Assembly: GCA_949127695.1 (NCBI GenBank)
Contig: CASBQH010000258.1
Location: forward strand, 1-8,429
Reading direction: 5' to 3'
Source: Synechococcales cyanobacterium PMM_0073
GTDB taxonomy: Bacteria > Cyanobacteriota > Cyanobacteriia > Elainellales > Elainellaceae
Length of the DNA: 8,429 nucleotides
Positions 1 through 7,714 of the stretch are shown in pieces; positions within the stretch are counted from its first letter, which is position 1; every line of letters begins with the position of its first letter. The position numbers and the translations under genes are program-made. Below the pieces are notes generated by a model, which made no database searches, was not told where the DNA came from, and worked only from the letters and a program-made list of their open reading frames with translations.

Positions 1-45
1 CAACCGCTGGCGCTAGCCGGACTGCGGCCACAGTGGTTGCCTTAG
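1..45 (+). CDS. Possible 3' end of an upstream gene (partial)
   Basis: Reading from base 1, fourteen sense codons end in TAG at 43-45, giving the tail QPLALAGLRPQWLP. The other two plus frames stop at 13-15 and 60-62. Too little is visible to assign a family. By context, the transporter genes that follow lack a permease, and related operons often place the permease next to the binding protein, so this could be the permease C-terminus; that is inference only. The last four codons and the stop lie inside a 17-bp tandem duplication, so a second QWLP-stop occurs in another frame ending at 62, and the true frame is uncertain. Confidence 0.3.
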   Translation, partial: QPLALAGLRPQWLP

Positions 46-62
46 CACAGTGGTTGCCCTAG
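29..62 (+). repeat. 17-bp tandem duplication
   Basis: Two adjacent 17-bp units, CACAGTGGTTGCCTTAG (29-45) and CACAGTGGTTGCCCTAG (46-62), differ at one base. Each encodes Gln-Trp-Leu-Pro-stop. Because 17 is not a multiple of three, the two copies lie in different frames. It looks like a recent slippage duplication at the end of the upstream gene, leaving the second copy just past the stop codon. Confidence 0.8.
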
Positions 63-67
63 CACTA

Positions 68-77
68 GCTTATAAGC
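68..77. promoter_or_regulatory. 10-bp palindrome upstream of transporter promoter
   Basis: GCTTATAAGC is a perfect palindrome about 11 bases upstream of the candidate -35 box at 88. It could be a repressor or activator site, but a single short palindrome can arise by chance. Confidence 0.2.
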
Positions 78-87
78 ACTGCAAAAT

Positions 88-116
88 TTGGCTCGACCTG
101 TAGAGTTCGCTATCAT
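88..116 (+). promoter_or_regulatory. Candidate sigma-70-type promoter for the ABC transporter genes
   Basis: TTGGCT at 88-93 (four of six matches to TTGACA) is followed after exactly 17 bases by TATCAT at 111-116 (five of six matches to TATAAT). Transcription would begin near 123, leaving a leader of about 20 bases before the ATG at 142. This would allow the binding protein and ATPase to be expressed separately from any upstream gene. It rests only on consensus matching. Confidence 0.45.
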
Positions 117-141
117 ATTCAAGACATTGTAAAACTTGAAT

Positions 142-1059
142 ATGAATAGAATTCGTCGCTTGCTGGTTTTGCCGCTGCTGGCGCTCCTGACTGCTGGAAT
201 CTTGATTGCCTGTGCTGGGGATGGCACGGGAGGGGGTACGAGCAGCAATGCTCCGGTTAAGGTCGGCTCCAAGGACTTTACCGAAGCCTTTATCATTGGC
301 GAAATGTATGCCTTGGCGCTGGAAAAAGCTGGCGTTCCAGTCGAGCGCAAGCTGAACCTAGGCGGTACTCCGGTGGCGCAGGCGGCACTGCAAAGCGGCG
401 AAATTGATCTGTATCCGGAATATACCGGCACAGGTTTATTGACGATTCTGAAAGAGCCAGTCCTCAGCGACCCGAAGCAGGTCTATGACAAAGTTGCGGC
501 AGGCTACAAAGAGAAATATGACCTGATCTGGCTTGACCCAGCGCCGATGAACAACAAGCAGGCATTGGCCATGACAAGAGCCAAAGCGGATCAGCTTGGC
601 ATCAAGACTCTCTCTGATTTGGCGACTAAGGCATCTGGCCTAACGATGGTCGGGCCACCCGAATTTGAAGTGCGCGAAGACGGGCTACCCGGCATTAAAG
701 AAAAGTATGGCGACTTTCAGCTGAAAGAATATAAAGCAGTCGATTCTGGTCTGCGCTACAAGGCTTTGACGGACGGCGAGGCCGATGTGACCGTAGCTTT
801 TGGTACAGATGGCGAGATTGCCGCCTTTGATCTGGTGCTGCTTCAAGACGACAAAGGGCTGTTTCCGCCCTACCAAGTTGCGCCTGTGGTGCGGCAGCAA
901 ACCCTAGATGCCAACCCCAAAGTGGCCGAAGCCCTGAATGCAGTTGCGCCAAAGCTGACTGACGAAGTGATGCAGAAGCTGAATTTTGAAGTCAGCGGCA
1001 ACCAGCGCGAACCTGCCGAGGTGGCCAAAGAATTTATGACTCAGCAGGGGTTGCTCTAG
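142..1059 (+). CDS. Osmoprotectant (glycine betaine/choline-type) ABC transporter substrate-binding lipoprotein
   Basis: Binds a quaternary-amine compatible solute, or a related compound, outside the cytoplasmic membrane and delivers it to an OpuC/OsmU-class importer. I start at ATG 142; an in-frame TTG at 136 would add two residues, and neither has a clear Shine-Dalgarno. The product is about 305 residues. An N-terminal signal (basic MNRIRR, then a leucine-rich core) ends in the lipobox LIAC, so Cys24 is predicted to be lipidated, followed by a Gly/Ser spacer. The mature start, VGSKDFTEAFIIGE, and the later GEIDLYPEYTGTG are hallmarks of the OpuAC/ProX-like fold; the ADVTVAFGTDGEI block near residue 215 is the usual second-lobe motif. 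The ATPase gene follows after 42 bases, indicating an operon. Exact ligand is not readable from sequence; choline, carnitine and glycine betaine are all possible. Confidence 0.9.
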   Translation: MNRIRRLLVLPLLALLTAGILIACAGDGTGGGTSSNAPVKVGSKDFTEAFIIGEMYALALEKAGVPVERKLNLGGTPVAQAALQSGEIDLYPEYTGTGLLTILKEPVLSDPKQVYDKVAAGYKEKYDLIWLDPAPMNNKQALAMTRAKADQLGIKTLSDLATKASGLTMVGPPEFEVREDGLPGIKEKYGDFQLKEYKAVDSGLRYKALTDGEADVTVAFGTDGEIAAFDLVLLQDDKGLFPPYQVAPVVRQQTLDANPKVAEALNAVAPKLTDEVMQKLNFEVSGNQREPAEVAKEFMTQQGLL

Positions 1060-1101
1060 GGCGATTCAGCGGCAGATCGGGCAGTTTTGGGAAGATAATC
1101 C

Positions 1102-2070
1102 GTGAGCGCAATTCGGTTTGATCAAGTCTCGCTCCAGTTTGCGGGCATGTCTCGACCTTCGGTTGATCAATGCAGCTGCGAAATTGCTTCTGGTCAGCTC
1201 GTCGTGATTTTGGGGCCGTCGGGCTGCGGCAAAACCACGCTGCTAAAGATGGTCAATCGGCTCTATGAACCCACCAGCGGCCAGATTTATCTAGATGGTC
1301 AGGACATTAGCCGGCTGAAGGTGACGGCACTGCGGCAGCGAATTGGCTATGTGATTCAGCAGTCCGGGCTGTTTCCGCATATGAGCGTGGCGCAAAATAT
1401 TGCGGTGGTTCCTAAGCTCTTAGGCTGGGATCGACCGCGAATTCAAGCCCGAATTGATGAGCTGCTCAGTTTGGTACAGCTCCAACCTGCCGAATATCGC
1501 AATCGCTATCCGGCTCAACTTTCAGGCGGACAGCAGCAGCGGGTGGGCTTAGCGCGAGCCTTGGCTGGCGATCCGCAGGTGATGCTGATGGACGAACCGT
1601 TTGGCGCGATTGACGCCATCACCCGCAGCAGTCTGCAAGACGAGATCCTACGGCTACAGCGTCAGCTCAAGAAAACAATCCTGTTTGTCTCGCATGACGT
1701 AGAAGAAGCGCTGCGGTTAGCTGACTATCTGATGATCATGCAGCAGGGCAAAATCGTCCAATATGACCGGCCATTTAACGTTTTGACCCGACCAGCCAAT
1801 GATTTTGTGTATAGTCTGGTGGGAGCAGATGATATGGTGCGCCAGCTCAGCCTGCTGCGCGTCGAGACTGCCATGATCTCAGATCGCAATCGGCTTAGCT
1901 TAACCCAATCCGAGAGTCCAACCATTGATCGGTACGACAGCCTGCGACATGCCCTGTCGCTGATTCTTAAAACTGGCGCTCCTCGGCTCACTGTCTTAGA
2001 TAACGGCGCTCCGGTCGGCGAACTGACGCTAGAGCATATCCGTGACTCAGCGAGTTTAGCCAGCCGCTAA
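1102..2070 (+). CDS. Osmoprotectant ABC transporter ATP-binding protein (OpuCA/OsmV-like)
   Basis: The cytoplasmic ATPase that powers uptake with the preceding binding protein. GTG start at 1102, with a weak GGGAAG about seven bases before it; 322 residues. All ABC motifs are intact: Walker A GPSGCGKTT (38-46), Q-loop Q86/Q87, signature LSGGQQQR (140-147), Walker B VMLMDEP (160-166), D-loop GAID, and switch His198 in FVSHD. The QQSGLFPHMSVAQNI segment after the Q-loop is typical of the glycine betaine/carnitine/choline branch. Beyond about residue 245 the tail has only a short stretch (DRYDSLRHALSLIL ... RLTVLDNGAPVGELTLEHI) resembling one CBS motif. OpuCA-type proteins commonly run to about 380 residues with two CBS motifs, so the regulatory part is shortened. 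No permease gene follows; a gap and ycf23 come next. Confidence 0.9.
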   Translation: MSAIRFDQVSLQFAGMSRPSVDQCSCEIASGQLVVILGPSGCGKTTLLKMVNRLYEPTSGQIYLDGQDISRLKVTALRQRIGYVIQQSGLFPHMSVAQNIAVVPKLLGWDRPRIQARIDELLSLVQLQPAEYRNRYPAQLSGGQQQRVGLARALAGDPQVMLMDEPFGAIDAITRSSLQDEILRLQRQLKKTILFVSHDVEEALRLADYLMIMQQGKIVQYDRPFNVLTRPANDFVYSLVGADDMVRQLSLLRVETAMISDRNRLSLTQSESPTIDRYDSLRHALSLILKTGAPRLTVLDNGAPVGELTLEHIRDSASLASR

Positions 2071-2071
2071 A

Positions 2072-2085
2072 CTAGATTAATCTAG
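2072..2085. repeat. 14-bp perfect palindrome just after the ATPase stop
   Basis: CTAGATTAATCTAG begins one base after the TAA stop of the ATPase gene. As RNA it gives only a 5-bp stem with a TTAA loop and no following T-run, so it is a poor terminator. A protein-binding operator is possible. Confidence 0.35.
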
Positions 2086-2148
2086 ATCGATGGAGTAATC
2101 GTACTGATGGCGCAGATGAAGCTGAGAAAACTCATAAAATCTGCTCAT
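2077..2148 (-). CDS. Possible 23-residue small protein in the ATPase-ycf23 gap
   Basis: A minus-strand frame of 23 codons starts at ATG (2148-2146) and ends in TAA at 2079-2077. An AGGAG Shine-Dalgarno match (complement of 2153-2157) lies four bases before the ATG, better than that of the larger genes here. The peptide begins MSRFYEFSQLHLRHQ, is rich in aromatic and polar residues, and has no membrane segment. I recognise no family. It reads against both flanking genes, ends inside the 14-bp palindrome and overlaps the inverted repeats described for this gap. A frame this short often arises by chance, so confidence is low. Confidence 0.2.
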   Translation of the reverse strand: MSRFYEFSQLHLRHQYDYSIDLD

Positions 2149-2189
2149 GACGCTCCTGCCCACGCATGGCACAATAATGCAATTACTCC
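2092..2189 (+). promoter_or_regulatory. Candidate structured leader upstream of ycf23
   Basis: GGAGTAAT (2092-2099) and ATTACTCC (2182-2189) are perfect 8-bp inverted repeats. Between them are GCAGAT (2112-2117) with ATCTGC (2139-2144), inside which TGAG/CTCA (2123-2126/2131-2134) closes an AAAA loop, and then TGCC/GGCA (2157-2160/2168-2171). Together these could form a three-way junction with a long closing stem, two hairpins and an end about 40 bases before ycf23. It matches no RNA class I can name. Neither strand shows a terminator-type T-run. Confidence 0.25.
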
Positions 2190-2228
2190 GTGAGTTGATT
2201 CTTAAATTTCGTCATTACTTAGGAAACC

Positions 2229-2999
2229 ATGACCATGTATCCCTGTTTGCAGCAAGCTTTCGCACAACGTAATGCGCTGAAAGTGATCAGCGGTTTAACT
2301 AATTTTGATGCTGAGCGCGTCGCGGCAGTTGTCCGGGCAGCTGATCGGGGGGGCGCAACTTTGCTAGATATTGCAGCTGATCCAGCGCTAGTGCGGCTCA
2401 GCAAGCAGCTGACTGCCCTGCCCATCTGTGTCTCGGCAGTTGAGCCAGAGCTGCTGGCCCTGGCCGTGGCGGCAGGAGCAGACTTGATCGAGATCGGCAA
2501 TTTTGACGCTTTTTATGCCCAGGGACGTCGGTTTGAAGCCGCTGAAGTGCTGGCACTGACTCGGCAAACGCGGGCGCTGCTGCCTGGAGTCACGCTGTCA
2601 GTTACCGTACCCCACATCCTAGAACTTGATCAGCAGGTGAAGCTAGCCGAAGCGCTGGTGCAGGCGGGTGCTGACTTAATCCAGACTGAGGGCGGCACCA
2701 GCAGTCAGCCTACCCATGCGGGCGTTTTGGGCTTGATTGAAAAAGCCGCTCCAACGCTGGCGGCGGCTCACGCGATCTCGCGAGCCGTGACAGTGCCCGT
2801 ACTCTGTGCCTCTGGCCTCTCAGACGTGACGGCTCTGATGGCAATTGCCGCTGGCGCTGCCGGAATTGGCGTCGGCTCGGCCATTAATCGCCTCAATGAC
2901 GAGTTGGCAATGATTGCGGTGGTGCGGAGCCTGGTTGAAGCTCTGCCCGCTCAGCCATTTGGCTTAGATCGCTCTGCGTTGAGCCTCATGGCTAAATAG
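2229..2999 (+). CDS. ycf23: Ycf23 / DUF561 family protein
   Basis: A TIM-barrel-like protein conserved in cyanobacteria and in some algal plastid genomes; its biochemical role is not established. AGGA at 2221-2224 precedes ATG 2229 by four bases and a second in-frame ATG at 2235 by ten, so the product is 256 or 254 residues. Typical family features are visible: KVISGL near residue 18, GGATLLDIA (41-49), AGADLIEIGNFDAFY (82-96), VTLSVTVPHIL (121-131), GADLIQTEGGTSS (147-159), and VPVLCASGLSD (189-199). The GGTSS and AAGIGVGSAIN (210-220) glycine loops resemble the phosphate-gripping ends of barrel strands 6-8, which suggests but does not prove a phosphorylated ligand. Cytosolic, with no signal peptide. 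The stop codon is 18 bases from that of the convergent kinase gene. No clear promoter is seen. Confidence 0.88.
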   Translation: MTMYPCLQQAFAQRNALKVISGLTNFDAERVAAVVRAADRGGATLLDIAADPALVRLSKQLTALPICVSAVEPELLALAVAAGADLIEIGNFDAFYAQGRRFEAAEVLALTRQTRALLPGVTLSVTVPHILELDQQVKLAEALVQAGADLIQTEGGTSSQPTHAGVLGLIEKAAPTLAAAHAISRAVTVPVLCASGLSDVTALMAIAAGAAGIGVGSAINRLNDELAMIAVVRSLVEALPAQPFGLDRSALSLMAK

Positions 3000-3017
3000 C
3001 GATTGAATCAGGACTTT

Positions 3018-6000
3018 CTACGCGGCTAGATAGCGGCAAATCAGATCGAAATTTTGCTCTAGCTGGTCAAGCAGCGCTAAAAGCGGCTCCAAATTCAGGG
3101 GTCGCTTTTGTGCTAGGGCTTCTAGACTGGCAGCGGGTTCGGCTAGACCATGTAGCCCAATGCTGATGCTTGCGCCTTTGATGTAATGCGCTGCTTGGGC
3201 GACAGCTTCGGCTTCAGCCCGCAGAATTTGGCTGCGGAGATTGCTCAGATGAGGCGGCAGAGTCTCGGCCAAGGTTTGCAGCAGCTCCCGCTCAAATTCA
3301 GCGCTATTTCCGACCAGCTGATGTAAATAGTCCCAGTCTAAAATTGCTGCAAGCTCGCGAGGCGGCGTCACTGGCAGGGTTTCTGGCGAGATCTCTGGCG
3401 ACTGCTCTGGTGACTGTTTTGGCAACTGCTCTGGCAACTGCAACAACTGCGGCGGGCTGCTCCAGCGATTGAGCATTTCGGCCAGCTGCTCGCGGTCTAC
3501 TGGCTTACTCAAGTAGTCATCCATGCCCGCATCCAGGCAGCGCTGTCGATCTTGCTGGAGCGCATTCGCAGTCATGGCAATTATCACAATGCGGCCAGCC
3601 AATGGGGCAGCCTGCTCCCGCGCTCGGATCGCCTCAGCAGTCATATAGCCATCCATAATTGGCATCTGGCCGTCTAGCAGCAGCAGGTCATAAGAGTTGA
3701 GTGCGAGTAAATCCAGCACTTCTTGGCCGTTGCTAGCCAAATCGGCAGCATAGCCCAAGCTGCTGAGCTGATTTAACGCCACTTTTTGATTGACCAAATT
3801 ATCTTCAGCTAGTAAGATTCTTAGCCTTGGTGGAGGCAGCAAGACAGCACTAGGACTCAAGCGATGAGTGGCAGCAGCAGTATGAGCGGCCAGAGGTTCG
3901 GCCAGCAGGGCATGGTCAAGCCGAGACTGGCGGATGGGCTTGACCAAGTAGCCGTCAAAGCCCAGCTCGACTAGCTGACGCGCCTGGGTAATTTGTGCCA
4001 GCGTGGTCAGGCCAATAAACCGACTCTCTGGCCAATAGCAGCCCAGCTGGCAGCGTAGATTGCTCTGCCAGTCCGGCGAGCTGAGGTTCAGCAGGCGCAG
4101 ATCGACCAGCACTCGATCGTAGGGGCGCTCAGAGGCCGCCAAAACGGTCAGCCCGGTCGGCCAATCTGCGGCTTCATCTAGCTCAATTCCCCAGCTGGCA
4201 GTCTGGAGTCGCATGGCGGCACGACTGGCGGCGCTAGCGTCAATCACCAGCAGGCGCAGGCGCGGCAGAGCGTCTGGCAGCGATGAATCTGGGGTAGCCT
4301 GCTGGCTTGATGATTCAGACTGCGGCTCAAACGGCACCGTAAACCAGAAGGTGGAGCCTTGCCCCAGCTGGCTTTCTAGGCCAATTTTGCCATTCATCAG
4401 CCCAACTAGCTCTTTACAAATGGTCAACCCCAGCCCTGTACCGCCATACTTCCGGGTTGTGGAGGCATCCACCTGGGTAAAGGGCTGAAATAGTTGCTGC
4501 TGCTGCTCTAGCGTCATGCCGATCCCAGTATCCCGGATCGCAAATTTGAGTGCGAGATAGCCAGACTGTGGGCTTGCCGCTCGCGAAACCTCGACGACCA
4601 CTTCGCCCGTCGCCGTAAATTTAATTGCGTTGCCAATCAAATTAGTCAAGACCTGCCGCAGCCGGGTGACATCGCCGCGCAGCCGCGTTGGCAAATCGGG
4701 ATCGCGCAGCACAACTAGCTCCAAATTTTTGGCATAGGCGCTGTTGGCCAGCAAATCGGCCAGCTCTTCTAGACAAAGCCCCAGATCAAACTCTAAGACT
4801 TCTAGCTCCATCTCGCCCGCCTCTAGCTTCGAGAAGTCGAGGATGTCGTTGATCAGGCTGAGCAGAGCATCGCTGCTCAGCTGCATGGTGGTGGCAAAGT
4901 CGCGCTGCTGCGGATCTAGCCCCGTGTCCAGCAGCAGCTCGGTCATGCCAATTAGCGCATTTAAGGGCGTCCGAATCTCGTGGCTCATGGTGGCTAGAAA
5001 GGCGCTTTTGATTTGAGCTGCTTGTTCGGCCAGCCGACGTGCCTGCTGAAGCTCCTGATTTTGCTGAGCCAGCTGGTTGCGTTGCTCGGTGGTTTGTTCT
5101 AGCAAATTGGCCTGAAAAATGGCGATGCCCACCTGATTGGCCAGCTCACGCAGCAGATCAATTTCTGTGGGCTGCCACTGGCGGCTAGAGCGGCATTGGT
5201 GAGCAATCAAGAGTCCCCAGAGCTGCTGGTCTGCCAGAATCGGCACCACCAGATTCGCTCGCACTTGAAACTGCCGCAGCAGCTGGCGGTGACAGTCACT
5301 CAGCTCAGCTTGGTCAATATCGGTAATTCTCCGCACCCGCCCGTGATAATAGTCGCGCCAGCCGCCGTTGATAAAGCAGGTATCTTGGAACTCAAAGCCC
5401 AGCGCCGAAGGCCAATCTGGAGCGACTGATTCGACCGCGACCTTGCCGTTCCAGTCTGGCAAGAAGCGATAGATCAGCACCCGGTCAGTCTGCAAAAACT
5501 GCCGCACTTCTGCAACTGTGCTGGTCAAAATATCGGCCAGATCGAGATATTGTCGAATCCGCAGCGTCATCGCCGACATCAGCTGCGCCCGGGCATTTTG
5601 CTGGAGCACATCGGCCTCGGCCTGCCGCCGCTCTACAAATTGCCCAATCTGCCGTCCCACAGCGGTCAATAGCTCTAGCAGATCTGCATCTGCCTGATGT
5701 CTGACGTTGGTGCTAAACAGCGTGATCACGCCCAGCACCTGGCTATTTCCAACAATGGGTAGCCCCAACCCCTGCCGAAAGCCTGCCTTCACCAGATCTG
5801 GCATTGGTGCAAACGGTGGCTCCAACGGCGGCGCAGAATTTGCACCCTGCCCCAAACCAGCCGCTCCAGGCGTCGCTAAATCAGCCAGCAAAATCGGCTG
5901 CTCCAGATCTCGCACCTGCTCCACAAAGCGCAGATGCTGCGTCAGTGGCTGCGCCGTCAGTCCTGGCTGATGCCAGCTAGAGATAAACTGCGAACCCGCT

Positions 6001-7694
6001 GCGTCGATCTGCCAGAGCTGTCCTAGCTCCCAGCCCAGCTTTTGGCAAAGCGCCGACAAAATCTCTGGGGTGGCCTCGCTGAGGCTGTTCGACTGCGCCA
6101 AAATATGCGTGATCATCGACTGAATGCTGCGCCGAGATTCCGCCAGCCTCTGCGCTGTAATGTCTTTGCCGGTGCCAATCATATAGGCAATTGTCCCCCC
6201 CTCATCGTTGAGGGTCGCTGTAGACCAGCTGATCAGCCGATGCTCGCCGGTGCGAGTCAGCCAGTAGTTCTCATAGCCGCTCTGGAGGCGTCCGCTGACA
6301 ATATCTTGGAAGGCGGTTTTTACGGGCGTTATATCTGTTGGCAGCAGCAACAGATCCCAAACGCAGCGATTGCGAACCTCCTGGTAGGTATAGCCCGAAA
6401 CTTGTTCGCAGGTGTGATTAAACCGGACAATTCGACCCTGCGGATCAAGCACCAGCACTAGCGCATCTACGGTGTCAATCACGGCAGTCGTAAAATCGCG
6501 CTCTTGCTCTAAGATTTCCTCCGCGCGCTGACGTTCAACCGTTTCGCGATAGATTGTCCAAAACAGCAGCGCCAGAATTAGCAGATTGGCCACTAAGCCA
6601 ATGCCCAAAACTTGCAGCAGTTGCTGCATGGCTCGATCGGCAGCGCTAGACTGCACTGACAGCTGCTGACGCTCTTTGATCTGCAAGCTGTCAAGCCGCG
6701 ACTGAAGATTCTGAGTCTGGTCTGCCTGTTCAAATTGCTGTAAGGCTCTGGCGGCTGCCGCTAGCCCTGTCTGATCGCGCTTCGCAATCATTCGGTCAAT
6801 TTCGGCTAATCTCTGCTGAATCTGGGGTTTCAAGGTCTGGATCTGCGGCAGGGGCGCGAGGGCTGGCGCAAATGCCGATGGTGTAAACTCAGCCTGCAAA
6901 CAGTCACGCGCCTGCTGTAAGGCATCTAGCGCAGCTGCCTGTTCTGTGAGCAGGTAGCGGTTTTGGGCAGTTTCGGCAGACTGGAGGCAGGCGGCAAATT
7001 GCTCTAGCCGGTTTAGGCTTTGCTGGTGCTCGGTTTGCTGCTGAGAAACTTCGAGATAGCGGCTGAGGCTGCGGTAGGAGAGCAGGCCAATAATTGCCAG
7101 CATGGCCGAAGCAGCCCCCAGCCCTAAAGCCACCGTTTGCAGAAACCGCTTTTTTTGATTGAGGCTGGGTCGGCGGATCACCGCTATCCGCTCTAGTTCA
7201 GACAGGCTGCGCCGTAGCTCAATTTGCCGCATCACCTGATCGGCTAGCGTTTTGAGGGCGCTAATTTGCTCAGGCGTCAGCGAGCGCGGCACATGGTCAA
7301 TGACGCAGAGTGTTCCTAGCGGAAAGCCGTCAGCGGTCGTCAGCGGCACGCCAGCATAGAACCGCACATAGGGTTCGCCTGTGGCCAGCGGATTGTCAGC
7401 GAAGCGGGCGTCAGCCAGGGCATCTGGCACAATCAGCAGGTCTTTCTGCAAGATTGCATGGGCGCAAAAGGCCAGGTTGCGGTGCGTCTGTGAGGCATCT
7501 AGCCCCACTTTGGCCTTAAACCACTGCCGCTCGGCGTCAATCAGACTGACTAGAGCAATGGGCGTCTGGCAAATATGCGCGGCCAGATGAGCAATATCAT
7601 CAAATGCCTTCTCAGGCTCGGTGTCGAGCAGCTTGCAGGCTTGCAGGGCTTCAAGCCGCTGCGATTCATTGGGCGCGAATGGAGCAGGCTGCAT
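3018..7694 (-). CDS. Membrane-bound hybrid histidine kinase with DXCF cyanobacteriochrome GAF domain, two receivers and HPt
   Basis: A 1558-residue light-sensing phosphorelay kinase at the cytoplasmic membrane. ATG 7694 is the first start after an in-frame TGA; no good Shine-Dalgarno is seen. Domains: GAF (1-165); membrane segment (184-208); extracytoplasmic CHASE3-like domain (209-358, with the hallmark-like [11 protein letters not shown]); membrane segment (359-382); PAS (401-518); GAF (about 525-687); cyanobacteriochrome GAF (about 705-865); coiled coil (866-895); HisKA with His905 in SHEIRTPLN; HATPase with Asn1022, DTGIGM from Asp1055 and GGTGLGL; receiver 1 (phospho-Asp1198, Lys1252); receiver 2 (Glu1297, Asp1298, phospho-Asp1341, Thr1375, Lys1397); Pro/Gln-rich linker; HPt with His1503 in AHYIKG. 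The third GAF has Cys773 in DTCF and Cys801-His802, 28 residues apart, as in blue/green-type cyanobacteriochromes. Expected flow is His905, receiver Asp, His1503, then an unlinked regulator. The reading frame is unbroken. Chromophore binding and output are inference. Confidence 0.93.
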   Translation of the reverse strand: MQPAPFAPNESQRLEALQACKLLDTEPEKAFDDIAHLAAHICQTPIALVSLIDAERQWFKAKVGLDASQTHRNLAFCAHAILQKDLLIVPDALADARFADNPLATGEPYVRFYAGVPLTTADGFPLGTLCVIDHVPRSLTPEQISALKTLADQVMRQIELRRSLSELERIAVIRRPSLNQKKRFLQTVALGLGAASAMLAIIGLLSYRSLSRYLEVSQQQTEHQQSLNRLEQFAACLQSAETAQNRYLLTEQAAALDALQQARDCLQAEFTPSAFAPALAPLPQIQTLKPQIQQRLAEIDRMIAKRDQTGLAAAARALQQFEQADQTQNLQSRLDSLQIKERQQLSVQSSAADRAMQQLLQVLGIGLVANLLILALLFWTIYRETVERQRAEEILEQERDFTTAVIDTVDALVLVLDPQGRIVRFNHTCEQVSGYTYQEVRNRCVWDLLLLPTDITPVKTAFQDIVSGRLQSGYENYWLTRTGEHRLISWSTATLNDEGGTIAYMIGTGKDITAQRLAESRRSIQSMITHILAQSNSLSEATPEILSALCQKLGWELGQLWQIDAAGSQFISSWHQPGLTAQPLTQHLRFVEQVRDLEQPILLADLATPGAAGLGQGANSAPPLEPPFAPMPDLVKAGFRQGLGLPIVGNSQVLGVITLFSTNVRHQADADLLELLTAVGRQIGQFVERRQAEADVLQQNARAQLMSAMTLRIRQYLDLADILTSTVAEVRQFLQTDRVLIYRFLPDWNGKVAVESVAPDWPSALGFEFQDTCFINGGWRDYYHGRVRRITDIDQAELSDCHRQLLRQFQVRANLVVPILADQQLWGLLIAHQCRSSRQWQPTEIDLLRELANQVGIAIFQANLLEQTTEQRNQLAQQNQELQQARRLAEQAAQIKSAFLATMSHEIRTPLNALIGMTELLLDTGLDPQQRDFATTMQLSSDALLSLINDILDFSKLEAGEMELEVLEFDLGLCLEELADLLANSAYAKNLELVVLRDPDLPTRLRGDVTRLRQVLTNLIGNAIKFTATGEVVVEVSRAASPQSGYLALKFAIRDTGIGMTLEQQQQLFQPFTQVDASTTRKYGGTGLGLTICKELVGLMNGKIGLESQLGQGSTFWFTVPFEPQSESSSQQATPDSSLPDALPRLRLLVIDASAASRAAMRLQTASWGIELDEAADWPTGLTVLAASERPYDRVLVDLRLLNLSSPDWQSNLRCQLGCYWPESRFIGLTTLAQITQARQLVELGFDGYLVKPIRQSRLDHALLAEPLAAHTAAATHRLSPSAVLLPPPRLRILLAEDNLVNQKVALNQLSSLGYAADLASNGQEVLDLLALNSYDLLLLDGQMPIMDGYMTAEAIRAREQAAPLAGRIVIIAMTANALQQDRQRCLDAGMDDYLSKPVDREQLAEMLNRWSSPPQLLQLPEQLPKQSPEQSPEISPETLPVTPPRELAAILDWDYLHQLVGNSAEFERELLQTLAETLPPHLSNLRSQILRAEAEAVAQAAHYIKGASISIGLHGLAEPAASLEALAQKRPLNLEPLLALLDQLEQNFDLICRYLAA
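3382..3441 (-). repeat. Five 12-bp tandem repeats in the receiver-HPt linker
   Basis: Five consecutive 12-bp units of the form TCTGGCRACTGC (plus strand) occupy 3382-3441. They encode four-residue repeats of the form [20 protein letters not shown] around residues 1419-1438. The repeat keeps frame, so copy number can change by slippage and alter only the length of the flexible Pro/Gln linker between receiver 2 and the HPt domain. Confidence 0.75.
5251..5580 (-). other. Core of the dual-cysteine cyanobacteriochrome GAF domain
   Basis: Within the kinase, this segment carries the bilin pocket. Reading the protein: DRVLIYRF, then GFEFQDTCF with Cys773 (codon 5378-5376), GRVRRITDI, and [22 protein letters not shown] with Cys801 (codon 5294-5292) and His802. 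The Cys-His pair is the canonical thioether anchor for a phycobilin. The Asp-X-Cys-Phe motif supplies a second cysteine that, in characterised DXCF proteins, attacks the bilin and shifts absorption to violet or blue. The 28-residue spacing is what I recall for the cysteines of TePixJ. No PHY domain follows, as expected for cyanobacteriochromes. Confidence 0.85.
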
Positions 7695-7714
7695 GGCATC
7701 AGTTCAGATTTAAG

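Noticed and set aside
42..431. Minus-strand frame opposite the binding-protein gene
   Set aside because: It runs against the lipoprotein signal and ligand-binding motifs and its translation is low-complexity with no recognisable family.
2107..2193. Plus-strand 28-codon frame in the ATPase-ycf23 gap
   Set aside because: GGAG lies 11 bases before its ATG, somewhat far, and the peptide has no recognisable feature; the opposite-strand frame has a better start context.
2990..3036. Near-repeat GGCTAAATAGCG / GGCTAGATAGCGG at the convergent stops
   Set aside because: Each copy lies largely in coding sequence around a stop codon, forms only 4-bp stems, and has no T-run, so it is not supported as a terminator.
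4213..6461. Several plus-strand open frames of 77-139 codons inside the kinase gene
   Set aside because: They are antisense to a strongly supported coding sequence with recognisable domains, and their translations show no family motifs; they look like by-products of GC-rich codon use.
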